A stretch of DNA of 64,000 bases from Lichenicoccus sp964242335 (GTDB lineage Bacteria; Pseudomonadota; Alphaproteobacteria; Acetobacterales; Acetobacteraceae). The DNA is taken from contig CAXTAY010000016.1 of the NCBI GenBank assembly GCA_964242335.1, positions 5,358 through 69,357 of the forward strand, in the 5' to 3' direction. A program made the translations under genes and the position numbers. The notes beneath the pieces are model-generated. The model made no database searches. It was not told the DNA's origin and worked only from the letters and a program-made list of their open reading frames with translations. Below, in pieces: positions 36,031 through 45,474 of the stretch. The first letter of the stretch is position 1. The number at the start of each line of letters is the position of its first letter.

Positions 36031-36045
36031 TGCAACTCACTCGCA
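36031..36045. promoter_or_regulatory. Candidate Fur/Mur-type operator at fbpA promoter
   Basis: TGCAACTCACTCGCA is an imperfect inverted repeat (TGCAA-N5-TCGCA) like the TGCAA...TTGCA boxes bound by alphaproteobacterial Fur/Mur. It lies just after the predicted -10, a place where binding would block transcription of an iron importer. Confidence 0.3.
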
Positions 36046-36118
36046 ATCGCAGCATCGGCTGGCGGGCATCGGGCGTGGCCCGCCGCCTCGCCGGGCACCC
36101 TTCCTCGGAGACATCCGC

Positions 36119-37147
36119 ATGACCCACCCCCAGCCCAGCAGGCGCTCCCGGCTGGCCGCCCTGATCCTGCTCGGCGGCGCGGCGACCGCGGCGCTCGGCG
36201 GCGGCGGCAGCCGCGCCGCGACGACGCTGACCCTGTACAGCGCGCAGCACCAGCAGATGGTGGAGACCGTGATCGCGGCCTTCACCAAGCAGACCGGCAT
36301 CGCCGTCAAGGCGCGCTACGGCGAGGCGCCCGAGATCGCCAACCAGATCGCCCGCGAGGGCGCCGCCTCGCCGGCAGACATCTACTTCACCGAGAACTCG
36401 CCGGAGCTGATGCTGCTGGACGGCAAGGGACTGCTGGCGCCGGTCGATGCCGCCAGCCTGTCCCAGGTGCCGGCCAAGTACAGCGCGCCCGACGGCAGCT
36501 GGATCGGCGTGTTCGCGCGCGAGAACGTGCTCGACTTCAACACCTCGATGATGCGGGAGGACCGCCTGCCCGCCTCGCTGCTGGACCTGGCGAAGCCGCA
36601 ATGGCGCGGCAAGATTGCCTTCGCACCGACGGACGCCGACTTCCTGCCGCTGGTGGCCGCGGTCTCCGCGCTGAAGGGACAGGCCGCGGCGGTGCAGTGG
36701 CTGAGGGGGCTTAAGGCGAACGGCCAGGTGTTCGACGACGACGAGGGCGTGGTCGCCGCGGTGGACCGCGGCGCGGTCGCGGTCGGCATCATCAACAGCT
36801 ACTATTTCGAGCGGCAGCGGGCCGAGACCGGAGCGGCGCACAGCGCGATCCACCACTTCGCCGACGGCGACCTCGGCGCCCTGGTCAACGTGTCGGGTGC
36901 CGCCGTGCTGCGGTCCTCGAAGAACCCGGCGGCGGCGCAGCGCTTCGTCGCCTTCCTAGTTAGCAAGCCGGTGCAGGCGATGGTCGCCCGCGCCAACATC
37001 GACTTCGAGTACCCGCTCGCGGCGGGGGTCGCCGCGAACCCGGCGCTGAAGCCGTTCGACCAGCTGCAGCCGCCGCCGCTGACCGTGGCGCAGCTGGGAG
37101 ACGATCGCGAGGCGGCGCAGCTGCTGCGCCGCGCCGGGCTGCTCTGA
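36119..37147 (+). CDS. fbpA: Ferric iron ABC transporter, periplasmic binding protein
   Basis: This 342-residue FbpA/AfuA-type protein is a periplasmic transferrin-like binder of Fe3+. It has a signal peptide (cleavage near SRA-AT) and a type II periplasmic fold beginning LTLYSAQHQQMVETV. The adjacent tyrosine ligands Tyr228-Tyr229 in NSYYFERQR correspond to the two iron-binding tyrosines of FbpA. Genes for permease and ATPase follow with gaps of 47 and 4 bases, forming fbpABC. A possible Fur-type box lies upstream. Confidence 0.92.
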   Translation: MTHPQPSRRSRLAALILLGGAATAALGGGGSRAATTLTLYSAQHQQMVETVIAAFTKQTGIAVKARYGEAPEIANQIAREGAASPADIYFTENSPELMLLDGKGLLAPVDAASLSQVPAKYSAPDGSWIGVFARENVLDFNTSMMREDRLPASLLDLAKPQWRGKIAFAPTDADFLPLVAAVSALKGQAAAVQWLRGLKANGQVFDDDEGVVAAVDRGAVAVGIINSYYFERQRAETGAAHSAIHHFADGDLGALVNVSGAAVLRSSKNPAAAQRFVAFLVSKPVQAMVARANIDFEYPLAAGVAANPALKPFDQLQPPPLTVAQLGDDREAAQLLRRAGLL

Positions 37148-37194
37148 CGCGGACCGAGCCGGGCTGATCGACGAGCACCCGGCACGCCGCGACG

Positions 37195-38784
37195 GTGGCT
37201 GATCCTGTGCTCCGCGCGGCGCCCGCTGGCAGCCGCAGCACGCCCTGGCCGCCGCTCGGGCTGCTCGCGGCGGGGATGGCGGCGGCGCTGCTGGTGCTGC
37301 TGCCGCTCGGCTACACCGCCATCGAGGCGAGCCAGGTGGCACGCGACGACATCGTGGGCCTGCTGTTTCGCCCGCTGGTCGGGGTGCTGCTGTTCCATAC
37401 GCTGGCGCTGGTCGGCGCCACCACCCTGCTCGCCGGTCTGCTGGGGACCCTGACCGCGTGGTTCGTCGAGCGCACCCGGCTGCCGGGTCGCCCCGTGTGG
37501 GCGGTGCTCGCCGCGGTGCCGCTGGCGGTGCCGCCCTTCATCTCGAGCTTCGCGTGGGTGTCGCTCAGCCCGGCGCTGCAGGGCTTCGGCGGCGCATTGC
37601 TGGTCGTCACCGGCGCCTACTATCCGCTCGTCTACCTGCCGGTCGCGGCCGCGTTGCGCGGCATGGACCCGGCGCTGGAGGAGACCGCGCGCGCGCTCGG
37701 GCTGGGGCCATACGCCTGCTTCCGACGCGTGGTGCTGCCGCAGCTGCGCCCGGCGCTGCTCGGCGGCATGCTGCTGGTGGCGCTGAACACGCTGGTGGAG
37801 TTCGGCGCCTTCGCGCTGCTGCGGTTCCGTACCTTCACCACCGAGATCTACGCCGAATATCGCACCGGACTGGACGGGCCGGAGCCGGCGCTGCTGGCGA
37901 TGGTGCTGGTGGCACTGTGCCTGCTCTGCCTGCTGGCCGAGGCGAAGGTGCGCGGCAGTGCGCGCTACGCCCGGATCGGCCAGGGCGCGCGACGCCGTCC
38001 GCCGCTGCAGCAGCTGGGTCCGGCGGCGCTGCCGGTGCTGGCAGGATTCGTGCTGCTGGCGCTCGCGACGCTCGGCATGCCGATCGGGATGATCCTGTTC
38101 TGGATCACCCAGCACGACGCCGCGGCGACGGTGGCGGTGCAGGTCTCGCCGCGGGCGCTGGCGGAGGCGACCTTCTCCTCGATCTGGCTCGGCCTGGCGG
38201 GGGCCGGGGTGACGCTGCTGCTGGCGCTGCCGCTCGGCGTGCTGGCGACGCGCTATCACGGCAGGCTGGTGGCGGCGCTGGAACGCTGCGGCTACCTCGC
38301 GCAGGGGGTGCCGGGCATCGTCGTGGCGCTGGCGCTGGTCGGGCTGACGGTGCAGTCGCTGCCGGCGCTGTACCAGAGTGCCGCCCTGCTGATCCTCGCC
38401 TACGCGGTGCTGTTCCTGCCGCTGGCCCTGGTCGCCGTGCGCGCCGCCCTGATGCAGGCGCAGCGGCAGCACGAGGAAGCCGGACGCTCGCTCGGCCTCG
38501 GCTGGGCGGCGACCGCCTGGCGCATCACCCTGCCGCAAGCCGGGCCGGGACTGGGTGCGGCGTCGGCGATGGTGTTCGTCTCGGTAGTCACCGAGCTGAC
38601 CGTGACGCTGCTGCTGGCGCCCACCGGCACCACGACGCTGGCGACGCAGGTGTGGGCCGATACCACGACGCTGGCCTTCGCCGCCGCCGCGCCCTACGCC
38701 GCGCTGATGACCACGCTGTCGCTGCTGGCCAGCTGGCTGCTGGCGCGCCGCTTCGGCGTCATCGCGCCGGCCACGGCAGGCTGA
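37195..38784 (+). CDS. fbpB: Ferric iron ABC transporter, fused permease
   Basis: This 529-residue inner-membrane protein is made of two tandem ABC permease domains (about 12 spans), as usual for FbpB. Each half has the cytoplasmic EAA-type loop that docks on the ATPase: EETARALGLG near residue 162 and EEAGRSLGLG near 427. It starts with GTG and runs to within 4 bases of fbpC. It moves Fe3+ delivered by FbpA into the cytoplasm. Confidence 0.92.
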   Translation: MADPVLRAAPAGSRSTPWPPLGLLAAGMAAALLVLLPLGYTAIEASQVARDDIVGLLFRPLVGVLLFHTLALVGATTLLAGLLGTLTAWFVERTRLPGRPVWAVLAAVPLAVPPFISSFAWVSLSPALQGFGGALLVVTGAYYPLVYLPVAAALRGMDPALEETARALGLGPYACFRRVVLPQLRPALLGGMLLVALNTLVEFGAFALLRFRTFTTEIYAEYRTGLDGPEPALLAMVLVALCLLCLLAEAKVRGSARYARIGQGARRRPPLQQLGPAALPVLAGFVLLALATLGMPIGMILFWITQHDAAATVAVQVSPRALAEATFSSIWLGLAGAGVTLLLALPLGVLATRYHGRLVAALERCGYLAQGVPGIVVALALVGLTVQSLPALYQSAALLILAYAVLFLPLALVAVRAALMQAQRQHEEAGRSLGLGWAATAWRITLPQAGPGLGAASAMVFVSVVTELTVTLLLAPTGTTTLATQVWADTTTLAFAAAAPYAALMTTLSLLASWLLARRFGVIAPATAG

Positions 38785-38788
38785 GCCG

Positions 38789-39841
38789 GTGACCCCGGAA
38801 CCTCAGGGCGGCCTGGAGATCGGCGCGCTGAGCAAGAGCTTCGCCGGCGCACCGGTGCTGCGCAGCCTGGACCTCAGCGTGGAGGCCGGCCGGCTGGTGG
38901 CGGTGCTCGGGGCATCGGGCAGCGGCAAGACGACGCTGCTGCGCCTGCTGTGCGGCTTCGAGCGCGCCGATGCCGGGTCGATCCGCATCGACGGGCGGAC
39001 GCTGGCGGCGCCGGGGCTGCATCTGGTGCCGGAGCGACGGCGGATCGGCTACGTTGCCCAGGAGGGCGCGCTGTTCCCGCACCTCGACGTGGCCGACAAC
39101 GTGGCGTTCGGGCTGGAGCGGCGGCAGCGCCGGGCGCGGTATCGGGTCGACGCGCTGCTGCGCATGGTCGGGCTGTCGGCGGCCTACGCGGATCGCCTGC
39201 CGCACGAGCTTTCGGGCGGCGAGCAGCAGCGTGTGGCACTGGCGCGTGCGCTGGCGCCGGAACCGGCGATGGTGCTGCTCGACGAGCCGTTCTCGGCGCT
39301 GGACGCGGCGCTGCGGGCGGATACCAGGCAGGCGGTGGCATCCGCGCTCGCCGACGCCGGCGCGACCGCGCTGCTGGTGACGCACGACCAGTCCGAGGCG
39401 CTGTCGATGGGCCATCAGGTCGCGGTGCTGCGGGAGGGCCGGTTGATCCAGGTGGCGGATCCGCGCACGCTGTATCGCCGACCGGTCGATGCGGCGCTGG
39501 CCCGCTTCGTCGGCGAGGCGGTGCTGCTGCCCGGCCAGTCCGCCGGCGAGGTGGCCAGCTGCGCGCTGGGGGTGCTGACGCTGGCGGAGCGCGCACGCGA
39601 GGGCGCGGTCGAGCTGATGATACGTCCCGAGCAGATCCGCACGCTGCCGGTCCACGAGGCGGGAGCGGCGGCGGAGGTCGTGTCCTCCGTGTTCTACGGT
39701 CCCGATGCCACCGTCCGGCTGCGCCTGCACGATGGCAGCCTGCTGTCGGCGCGCATGGCGGGGCAGGCGGCGCCGGCTCCCGGGGCGCAGGTGCGACTTC
39801 GGGTCGAGGGTGCGGTGGTCGCCTTCGCCGCCCCGGCTTGA
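38789..39841 (+). CDS. fbpC: Ferric iron ABC transporter, ATP-binding protein
   Basis: This 350-residue ABC ATPase powers FbpB. It has Walker A GASGSGKTT, signature LSGGEQQR, Walker B VLLDEPFSALDA and switch His in VTHDQSEA. The last ~110 residues form a TOBE/regulatory domain, as in the ferric-iron and polyamine ATPases. GTG start 4 bases after the fbpB stop. A Fur-box-like sequence begins 24 bases after its stop and belongs to the following gene group. Confidence 0.92.
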   Translation: MTPEPQGGLEIGALSKSFAGAPVLRSLDLSVEAGRLVAVLGASGSGKTTLLRLLCGFERADAGSIRIDGRTLAAPGLHLVPERRRIGYVAQEGALFPHLDVADNVAFGLERRQRRARYRVDALLRMVGLSAAYADRLPHELSGGEQQRVALARALAPEPAMVLLDEPFSALDAALRADTRQAVASALADAGATALLVTHDQSEALSMGHQVAVLREGRLIQVADPRTLYRRPVDAALARFVGEAVLLPGQSAGEVASCALGVLTLAERAREGAVELMIRPEQIRTLPVHEAGAAAEVVSSVFYGPDATVRLRLHDGSLLSARMAGQAAPAPGAQVRLRVEGAVVAFAAPA

Positions 39842-39865
39842 CCGCGAGACCGTGCACCTGTAGAT

Positions 39866-39884
39866 GAGAACGATTATCATTCAC
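39866..39884. promoter_or_regulatory. Fur box upstream of porin/EfeB gene group
   Basis: GAGAACGATTATCATTCAC matches 14 of 19 positions of the classical Fur consensus GATAATGATAATCATTATC. It lies 35 bases before the porin start and 24 bases after fbpC. It implies iron-dependent repression of the porin, beta-propeller and EfeB genes. Confidence 0.7.
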
Positions 39885-39918
39885 ATATGGCGGGCGATTG
39901 CGTTCGCTGGAGCATCAG

Positions 39919-41454
39919 ATGATGCATCGCCTGATCCTCCCGCTGGACCTACCACGGCGCCTCCGCGCGGGTCTCTGCGCGGCGTGCCTGGCCGCTGCGC
40001 CCTGTGGCGGCCGAGCCCTGGCGCAGGGCGCCTCCTCGCAGGGCCTGCCCGGCAGCTCGACGCAGCAGAACCCGACCCCGGGCGCCGGCGGGGCTGCGCA
40101 GGGTGCCGCGGCCTCGCCCGGCGAGCCCGGCTTCACCACGCAGCTGTTCGCCTCCTCGCGCAGCAACCTGCTCGGCGACCTCTGGGGCGTGCGGCCGAAG
40201 CTCGCCAGATACGGGATCTCGCTGGGGCTACAGGAGACTAGCGAGGTGTTCGGCAACGTCACCGGCGGCATCCACCGAGGTGCCGCCTATGACGGGCTGA
40301 CCGAGCTCAGCCTCGGGCTCGACACCGGCCGCGCCTTCGGCTGGCCTGGCGGCACCTTCAACGTCAGCGCCTTGCAGATCCACGGCCGCAACCTGAGCAG
40401 CGACGATCTCGGCAGCCTGCAGACCGCGAGCGGCATCGAGGCGCAGCGCGCGACGCGCCTGTGGGAGCTCTGGTACCAGCAGGCGCTGCTGGACGGGCTC
40501 GACGTGAAGCTCGGGCAGCAGAGCCTGGATCAGGAGTTCATCGACAGCGCCGGTTCCGGCCTGTTCATCAACACGGCGATGGGCTGGCCGCTGGTTCCCT
40601 CGGTCGACCAGTATGCCGGCGGGCCGGCCTACCCGCTCTCCTCGCTCGGCGTGCGCCTGCGGGCACAGCCGATCGGCAACCTGACCATCCTGGCCGGCGT
40701 GTTCGACGACGATCCGCCGGGCGGCAGCTTCGGCGACGACAGCCAGGTGCGTGGCCCGGAGCAGTCCGGCGCCGCGTTCCACCTCGGCACCGGGGCGCTG
40801 GCGATCGCCGAGATCCAGTACGCGATCAACCAGCCGTCGGTCGGGCAGATGGATGACGGTCGCGGCGGCAGCGGCGGCCTGCCGGGCGTCTACAAGCTCG
40901 GGGCCTGGTTCGACAGCGGCGCCTTCCCGGACCAGCGCTTCGACGTGAACGGCCTGTCGCTGGCCAACCCGGACAGCAACGGCGACCCGAAGCTGCGGCG
41001 CGACGACTGGAGCATCTACGGCGTGTTCGACCAGGTGCTGTGGCGACCCGCGGCGGACGGTCCGCGCGCGGTCGGCATCTTCGCCCGCATCATGGGGGCA
41101 CCGGACGACCGCAACCTGGCCAGCTTCGGCATCAATAGCGGGATCACCCTGAAGGCGCCGCTGCCGGGTCGCGACAACGACAGCCTGGGCATCGGCTACG
41201 GGCTGGCGAAGATCGGCGACCGGGCGAGCGCGCTCGATGCCGACCAGGCGCAGTTCGGCCATCCGGTCCCGGTGCGATCCGGCGAGAGCTTCATCGAGGT
41301 CACCTACCAGGCGCAGCTGGCACCCTGGCTGTCGCTGCAGCCGGACTTCCAGTACGTGTTCACGCCCTCCGGCGGCATCCAGGACCCGAACGATCGGGCG
41401 CGACGCATCGGCAACGAGGCCGTGTTCGGCCTGCGCACCGGTGTCACTTTCTAG
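39919..41454 (+). CDS. OprB-family carbohydrate-type outer-membrane porin
   Basis: This 511-residue outer-membrane protein has a signal peptide (cleavage near ALA-QG) and a low-complexity linker. A 16-strand-type porin domain begins about residue 80 (LLGDLWGVRPKLARYGISL) and ends in a terminal aromatic (GVTF), as outer-membrane barrels do. OprB porins usually pass sugars. The Fur box directly upstream and the EfeB gene downstream suggest that this copy serves iron uptake instead, perhaps a sugar- or acid-complexed iron. GGAG lies six bases before ATG. Confidence 0.85.
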   Translation: MMHRLILPLDLPRRLRAGLCAACLAAAPCGGRALAQGASSQGLPGSSTQQNPTPGAGGAAQGAAASPGEPGFTTQLFASSRSNLLGDLWGVRPKLARYGISLGLQETSEVFGNVTGGIHRGAAYDGLTELSLGLDTGRAFGWPGGTFNVSALQIHGRNLSSDDLGSLQTASGIEAQRATRLWELWYQQALLDGLDVKLGQQSLDQEFIDSAGSGLFINTAMGWPLVPSVDQYAGGPAYPLSSLGVRLRAQPIGNLTILAGVFDDDPPGGSFGDDSQVRGPEQSGAAFHLGTGALAIAEIQYAINQPSVGQMDDGRGGSGGLPGVYKLGAWFDSGAFPDQRFDVNGLSLANPDSNGDPKLRRDDWSIYGVFDQVLWRPAADGPRAVGIFARIMGAPDDRNLASFGINSGITLKAPLPGRDNDSLGIGYGLAKIGDRASALDADQAQFGHPVPVRSGESFIEVTYQAQLAPWLSLQPDFQYVFTPSGGIQDPNDRARRIGNEAVFGLRTGVTF

Positions 41455-41572
41455 ACGCGGTCGACCCTCGAATCCGCCCGCACTCTTCCAAATGCGAGTA
41501 ACTCGCGCTATCAACAGGTCTTGGTCGAATCAGACTTCGCCGAACCTCTTCGTGCCCCGGAGCCTGCCTTCC

Positions 41573-42709
41573 ATGACATCTGCGACCCGACATCTGGCGC
41601 ATCGCGCGGCCGCCATCGGGATCTGCCTGCTCGGCCTTTCGGCCGCCGCGGCGCGCGCCACCGAACTGCCGTCGCACGGCTTCCTCGAGACGGTGCGCCG
41701 CCATACCGTGCTGACCTCCACGGTGCCGGATAACGGCGACCAGAACCCCTACGCGGTGGTCGTGGCGCCGGTCTCGGCCGGCAAGCTGCTGAAGGGCGAC
41801 GTGCTGGTCACCAACTTCAACAACAGCGGCAACCTGCAGGGTCTCGGCACCACGATCGTGGACTACGACCCCGCCAGCAAGCGGCTGAGCCTGTTCGCCC
41901 GCCTGCCGCGGCATCTGCCGCAATGCCCTGGCGGCGTCGGCCTGACCACGGCGATGACGATGCTGCGGTCGGGCTGGGTAATCGTCGGCAGCCTGCCGAG
42001 CCAGGACGGCACCACGGCGAGCAAGGCGCCCGGCTGCCTGCTGCTGCTGGACGCCGAGGGCAAGCTGGCCGGCGCCCTCACCGGCCCGGCGATCAACGGG
42101 CCCTGGGGCAACATGGCGGTGGTCGATCGCGGCGACTCCGCGACGCTGTTCGTCAGCAACACCGGCTTCGGCGTCGCAGCACCAGGGCAGGACGTGGTGA
42201 ACAAGGCGACGGTGCTGCGACTGGAGCTGTCGATCCCGGCCGGGCAGCCGCCGCGCCTCACCGCCCAGACGGTGGTCGCCGACGGCTTCGGCGAGCAGGC
42301 CGACAAGGACGTGTTCATCGTCGGCCCGACCGGGCTGGTGCTGGGGGACAACGGGACGCTCTACGTGTCGGATGCGATCGGCAACAGCATCCGGGCGATC
42401 GACGACGCCACCACCCGCACCGGCAGCGCCGGCCTCGGACGCGAGCTGACCCGGGACGGCCTGCTGAAGCGGCCGCTGGCGCTGGCGCTGGCGCCGAACG
42501 GCCACCTGATCGCGGTCAACGGGTTGAACGGCCAGGCGGTCGAGCTAGATCCAGCGGATGGACGCCAGCTCTACGCGCAGTGGATCGATGCCAACAAGGC
42601 GCAGACGCCGCCGGGGTCCGGCGACCTGTTCGGCATCGCGATGACGCCATCCGGCGACGGCTTCTACTACGTGGAAGACGAGATCAACGCCCTGGTGTGG
42701 GCACATTGA
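41573..42709 (+). CDS. Secreted beta-propeller (NHL/SMP-30-like) protein
   Basis: This 378-residue protein has a signal peptide (cleavage near ARA-TE) and repeated propeller-blade patterns such as GDVLVTNFNNSGN, NGTLYVSDAIGNSIRAID and NGHLIAVNGLNGQAVEL. There is no catalytic motif I can name. GGAG lies ten bases before ATG. It stands between an OprB porin and an EfeB-type peroxidase, 10 bases from the latter. It may be a periplasmic binding or scaffold component of this iron-regulated group, which is inference from context and the upstream Fur box. Confidence 0.7.
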   Translation: MTSATRHLAHRAAAIGICLLGLSAAAARATELPSHGFLETVRRHTVLTSTVPDNGDQNPYAVVVAPVSAGKLLKGDVLVTNFNNSGNLQGLGTTIVDYDPASKRLSLFARLPRHLPQCPGGVGLTTAMTMLRSGWVIVGSLPSQDGTTASKAPGCLLLLDAEGKLAGALTGPAINGPWGNMAVVDRGDSATLFVSNTGFGVAAPGQDVVNKATVLRLELSIPAGQPPRLTAQTVVADGFGEQADKDVFIVGPTGLVLGDNGTLYVSDAIGNSIRAIDDATTRTGSAGLGRELTRDGLLKRPLALALAPNGHLIAVNGLNGQAVELDPADGRQLYAQWIDANKAQTPPGSGDLFGIAMTPSGDGFYYVEDEINALVWAH

Positions 42710-42719
42710 GGCGCGTGCG

Positions 42720-44048
42720 ATGAGCGGCTGTCCGTTCGCATCCCGTCGCGGCTTCCTCGGCGCCGCCGGCATCGGCGCGGCCAGCGGCCTGGTCGCGGCC
42801 CTCGGAACCGCACGCGCCGTCGGCACGCCGGCGGAGCACGGCATCTCCACCGACGGCCGCAGCGTCGGCCGCCAGGTGCAGGAACCGTTCTACGGCACCC
42901 ATCAGGGCGGCATCGTCACGCCGCGGCAGAACCACACCTACTTCGCCGCCTTCGACCTGGTGACCGACAAGCCGTCGGAGCTGGTGCGGCTGATGCAGGC
43001 CTGGACGTCGGCGGCGGCGCGGCTGGCGCGCGGCGAGACCGCGGTGCCGCTCGCCGTCTCTGCGGACGCGCCCGGTGCGGACAGCGGCGAGACGCTGGGG
43101 CTGGACGCCGCCCGGCTGACGATGACGTTCGGCTTCGGCGCCGGCCTGTTCGAGCACGAGGGCCGCGACCGCTACGGGCTGCGCGGCAAGCGGCCCGACG
43201 CGCTGGTCGACCTGCCGGCGTTCAACGGCGACCAGCTGGAGCCGGAGCGCACCGGTGGCGACCTGTCGATCCAGGCCTGCGCCGACGATCCGCAGGTCGC
43301 CTTCCACGCCGTGCGACAGCTGGCCCGGCTGGCCGACGGCGTCGCGCGGCTGCGCTGGGTGCAGGCCGGCTTCACCGCCAACGCCGCCGCCGAGAACACG
43401 CCGCGCAACCTGATGGGATTCCGCGACGGCACCCAGAACCCGATCGCCCGCCGTCCCAGCGAGACCTCGGGCGGCAAGACCAGATCGAACCCGGCCAGCC
43501 TCGAGGAGGTGGTCTGGGTCGACGCGGAGGGACCGAGCTGGATGCGCGGCGGCAGCTACCTGGTGGTACGCCGTATCCGCATGGCGCTGGAGCATTGGGA
43601 CAACACCGAAATCTCCTTCCAGGAGGAGACGATGGGGCGGCGGAAGTATTCCGGCGCCCCGGTCGGCGGCAGGAACGAGTTCGATCCCGTCGACCTCGAC
43701 GCGACCGACCGCGACGGCAACCCGCTGATCGCCCAGAACGCGCATGTCCGGCTGGCGGCGGCGGCCAGCAACGGCGGCGCGCAGATGCTGCGCCGCGCCT
43801 TCTCCTACAATGACGGCATGAAGTTCATCGCCGAGCGCTGGCCGCCCTGGCGTCAGGGCCTGGCCTACGATGCCGGGCTGCTGTTCATCTGCTACCAGCG
43901 CGACCCGCGCACGAGCTTCGTCAAGATCTTCGAGCCGATGGCGAAGATGGACGCGCTGAACCAGTACACCACCCACACCGGCAGCGCCCTGTTCGCGGTG
44001 CCGCCGGGCGCGGAGCAGGGCGGCTTCATCGGTCAGGCGCTGTTCTGA
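42720..44048 (+). CDS. efeB: Tat-exported Dyp-type peroxidase, EfeB-like deferrochelatase
   Basis: This 442-residue heme peroxidase of the EfeB/Dyp B-type group is thought to release iron from heme or oxidise Fe2+ in the periplasm. The Tat signal is SRRGFLGAAG (Arg9-Arg10). The GxxDG signature is GFRDG with Asp236, and the proximal heme ligand is His342 in AHVRLAA, followed by the conserved Arg region LRRAFSYNDG. No efeU or efeO gene is adjacent; instead a porin and a beta-propeller gene precede it. It is last of an apparently Fur-controlled operon. Confidence 0.92.
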   Translation: MSGCPFASRRGFLGAAGIGAASGLVAALGTARAVGTPAEHGISTDGRSVGRQVQEPFYGTHQGGIVTPRQNHTYFAAFDLVTDKPSELVRLMQAWTSAAARLARGETAVPLAVSADAPGADSGETLGLDAARLTMTFGFGAGLFEHEGRDRYGLRGKRPDALVDLPAFNGDQLEPERTGGDLSIQACADDPQVAFHAVRQLARLADGVARLRWVQAGFTANAAAENTPRNLMGFRDGTQNPIARRPSETSGGKTRSNPASLEEVVWVDAEGPSWMRGGSYLVVRRIRMALEHWDNTEISFQEETMGRRKYSGAPVGGRNEFDPVDLDATDRDGNPLIAQNAHVRLAAAASNGGAQMLRRAFSYNDGMKFIAERWPPWRQGLAYDAGLLFICYQRDPRTSFVKIFEPMAKMDALNQYTTHTGSALFAVPPGAEQGGFIGQALF

Positions 44049-44172
44049 CGCCGGGTGCTCGGCATCATCCGGCCGAGAGCAGATCGTCCGCCGTCGAGAT
44101 GCCAGGTCGCGAATACGGTCCTTCGCGCACACGTGATTGTCGGCCGACCAGTGCCCATTCGTCTCTGAACCG

Positions 44173-44193
44173 ACGACGCAGGATCTGCGTCGT
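44173..44193. terminator. Hairpin between convergent efeB and 44216-44596 gene
   Basis: ACGACGCA-GGATC-TGCGTCGT forms an 8-bp perfect stem with a 5-base loop in the gap between two convergent genes. No T-run follows, so a terminator role rests on position and shape. Confidence 0.45.
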
Positions 44194-44215
44194 GGGCGCC
44201 GGATCGGGTCGCCGA

Positions 44216-44596
44216 TCACCCGCCATCCAGCCACCTGGAAGCTGCATCCCCGGTGTCGCCCGGGGAGGTGTTGAAGGCGATCGGCGTCCGCGGAGCGCCG
44301 CGGTGGACGGCATTGATGACCCGCTCGAACAGGCGCAGGCCCCGTGACGGGATCCGGATGCCGCCTCCGATGACGACGCAGTCCCAGTGCTCGGCAAGCG
44401 AGGCGGCGATCGTCGCTTCGGCACTGTGGTCGGTGAGGATCGAGCAGAATGCTCCCTCCCAGCCTCGCGCCTTCATATCCGCGAGTGCCGCGTCGATCCC
44501 GGCCGCGATCTTCTCGGCAGTGGTGCCGGACGGCAGATCAGGATCGGAAACGTCTACTGCCTCGGGCTTTATCCCGACCAGAAGAACACGCTTCAT
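44216..44596 (-). CDS. Conserved hypothetical protein, Rossmann-like
   Basis: This 126-residue soluble protein of unknown function begins MKRVLLVGIKPEAVDVSD, alternates strand and helix, and has a GGGIR loop after the DCVVIGGG strand and a FNTSPGD near the end. It may be a small nucleotide- or metabolite-binding protein. A very good RBS (AAGGAG, spacing 8) precedes the ATG. It stands alone at the left border of the region of lower G+C, opposite in direction to efeB. Confidence 0.75.
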   Translation of the reverse strand: MKRVLLVGIKPEAVDVSDPDLPSGTTAEKIAAGIDAALADMKARGWEGAFCSILTDHSAEATIAASLAEHWDCVVIGGGIRIPSRGLRLFERVINAVHRGAPRTPIAFNTSPGDTGDAASRWLDGG

Positions 44597-45474
44597 GCTG
44601 CCGACTCCTTCATGTGACCGTCACGGCCCTCGCCTCACCCACACCGACGATGCGCGCCGGGCCCAAAACGTGCCGGGACGAAGCCACCGCCAGTGACTGT
44701 GGCAGAGTGAAGTTCGACCCCTACCGGTCATCTTGCAGCGACGATTTCCTCGGCAAAAGCACGGTAGGCCCGCCGCGCGACATACGGGAGCCGAAAAACC
44801 ACCGATCGTGCCCGCGTAGGTGGTCATCCGGCGGTAGCCCCGATCGCCTTTCAGGCCTTCCGCCAGCTCAGCGTGCAACGCGAGACGCCGGCGAGCGAGG
44901 ACTTCGACGCCCATGCCGTCGCATCAGTCGAGAGCCAGGAAGCCGCCAGACTTACCCGAAGCAGCACAGGCCACCGCGTTCCGCTTGACGACGACGATGT
45001 CTGCGCCTCGTCCGGCAGGATGACAGGCGACTGAAGCCCTAAGGGCGCCTCCGCCCATGACGATGCCTCGGATACACGCTCCTTGGCGATCCTCTGGATC
45101 AGCACACCCAAGAAGTCATGGGCAAACCCATCGAATGGAATGGGGATCACGAGACGTGCCTGTCAGGAACGCGATCACCGCCAGCGACCCATTCAAGAAA
45201 CCCAAAACCGCGGCTAGGCGCCCCACCAGATCCGACCGTGATGGACCAGCGCATGTGCCGGCCTGTGGCCGATACCGGACAGTCCGCTTTTGAGCCATAT
45301 TTGGCAGAACCGGACTCTGAGCTGCCTACGCCGCGGACGTTCTAGGCTGGTTTAACCAGAGCAAGGTCGGCTCGGCTATAGCCGAACGCAACAGGTTGAG
45401 CTCCCTCAAGAACTATAAGGCAGGCTGCTGTTGGTAAGGGATCCGTGCCAGACCCGCTATTCGACGCACTTCCA
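44597..45474. other. 878-bp region without a convincing gene; falling G+C
   Basis: Open frames here are short and lack RBS support. A 99-codon minus-strand frame at 44851-45150 is the longest candidate but is Ser/Ala-rich and unconvincing. Base composition falls from left to right. Near the right end are two inverted repeats: CTGGTT-T-AACCAG (45347-45359) and a perfect 14-base palindrome TCGGCTATAGCCGA (45372-45385). The region may be decayed mobile DNA at the edge of the defence island. Confidence 0.4.

Noticed and set aside
44851..45150. 99-codon minus-strand frame
   Set aside because: No RBS of quality, Ser/Ala-rich composition and no recognisable motif; described only as part of a gene-poor region.
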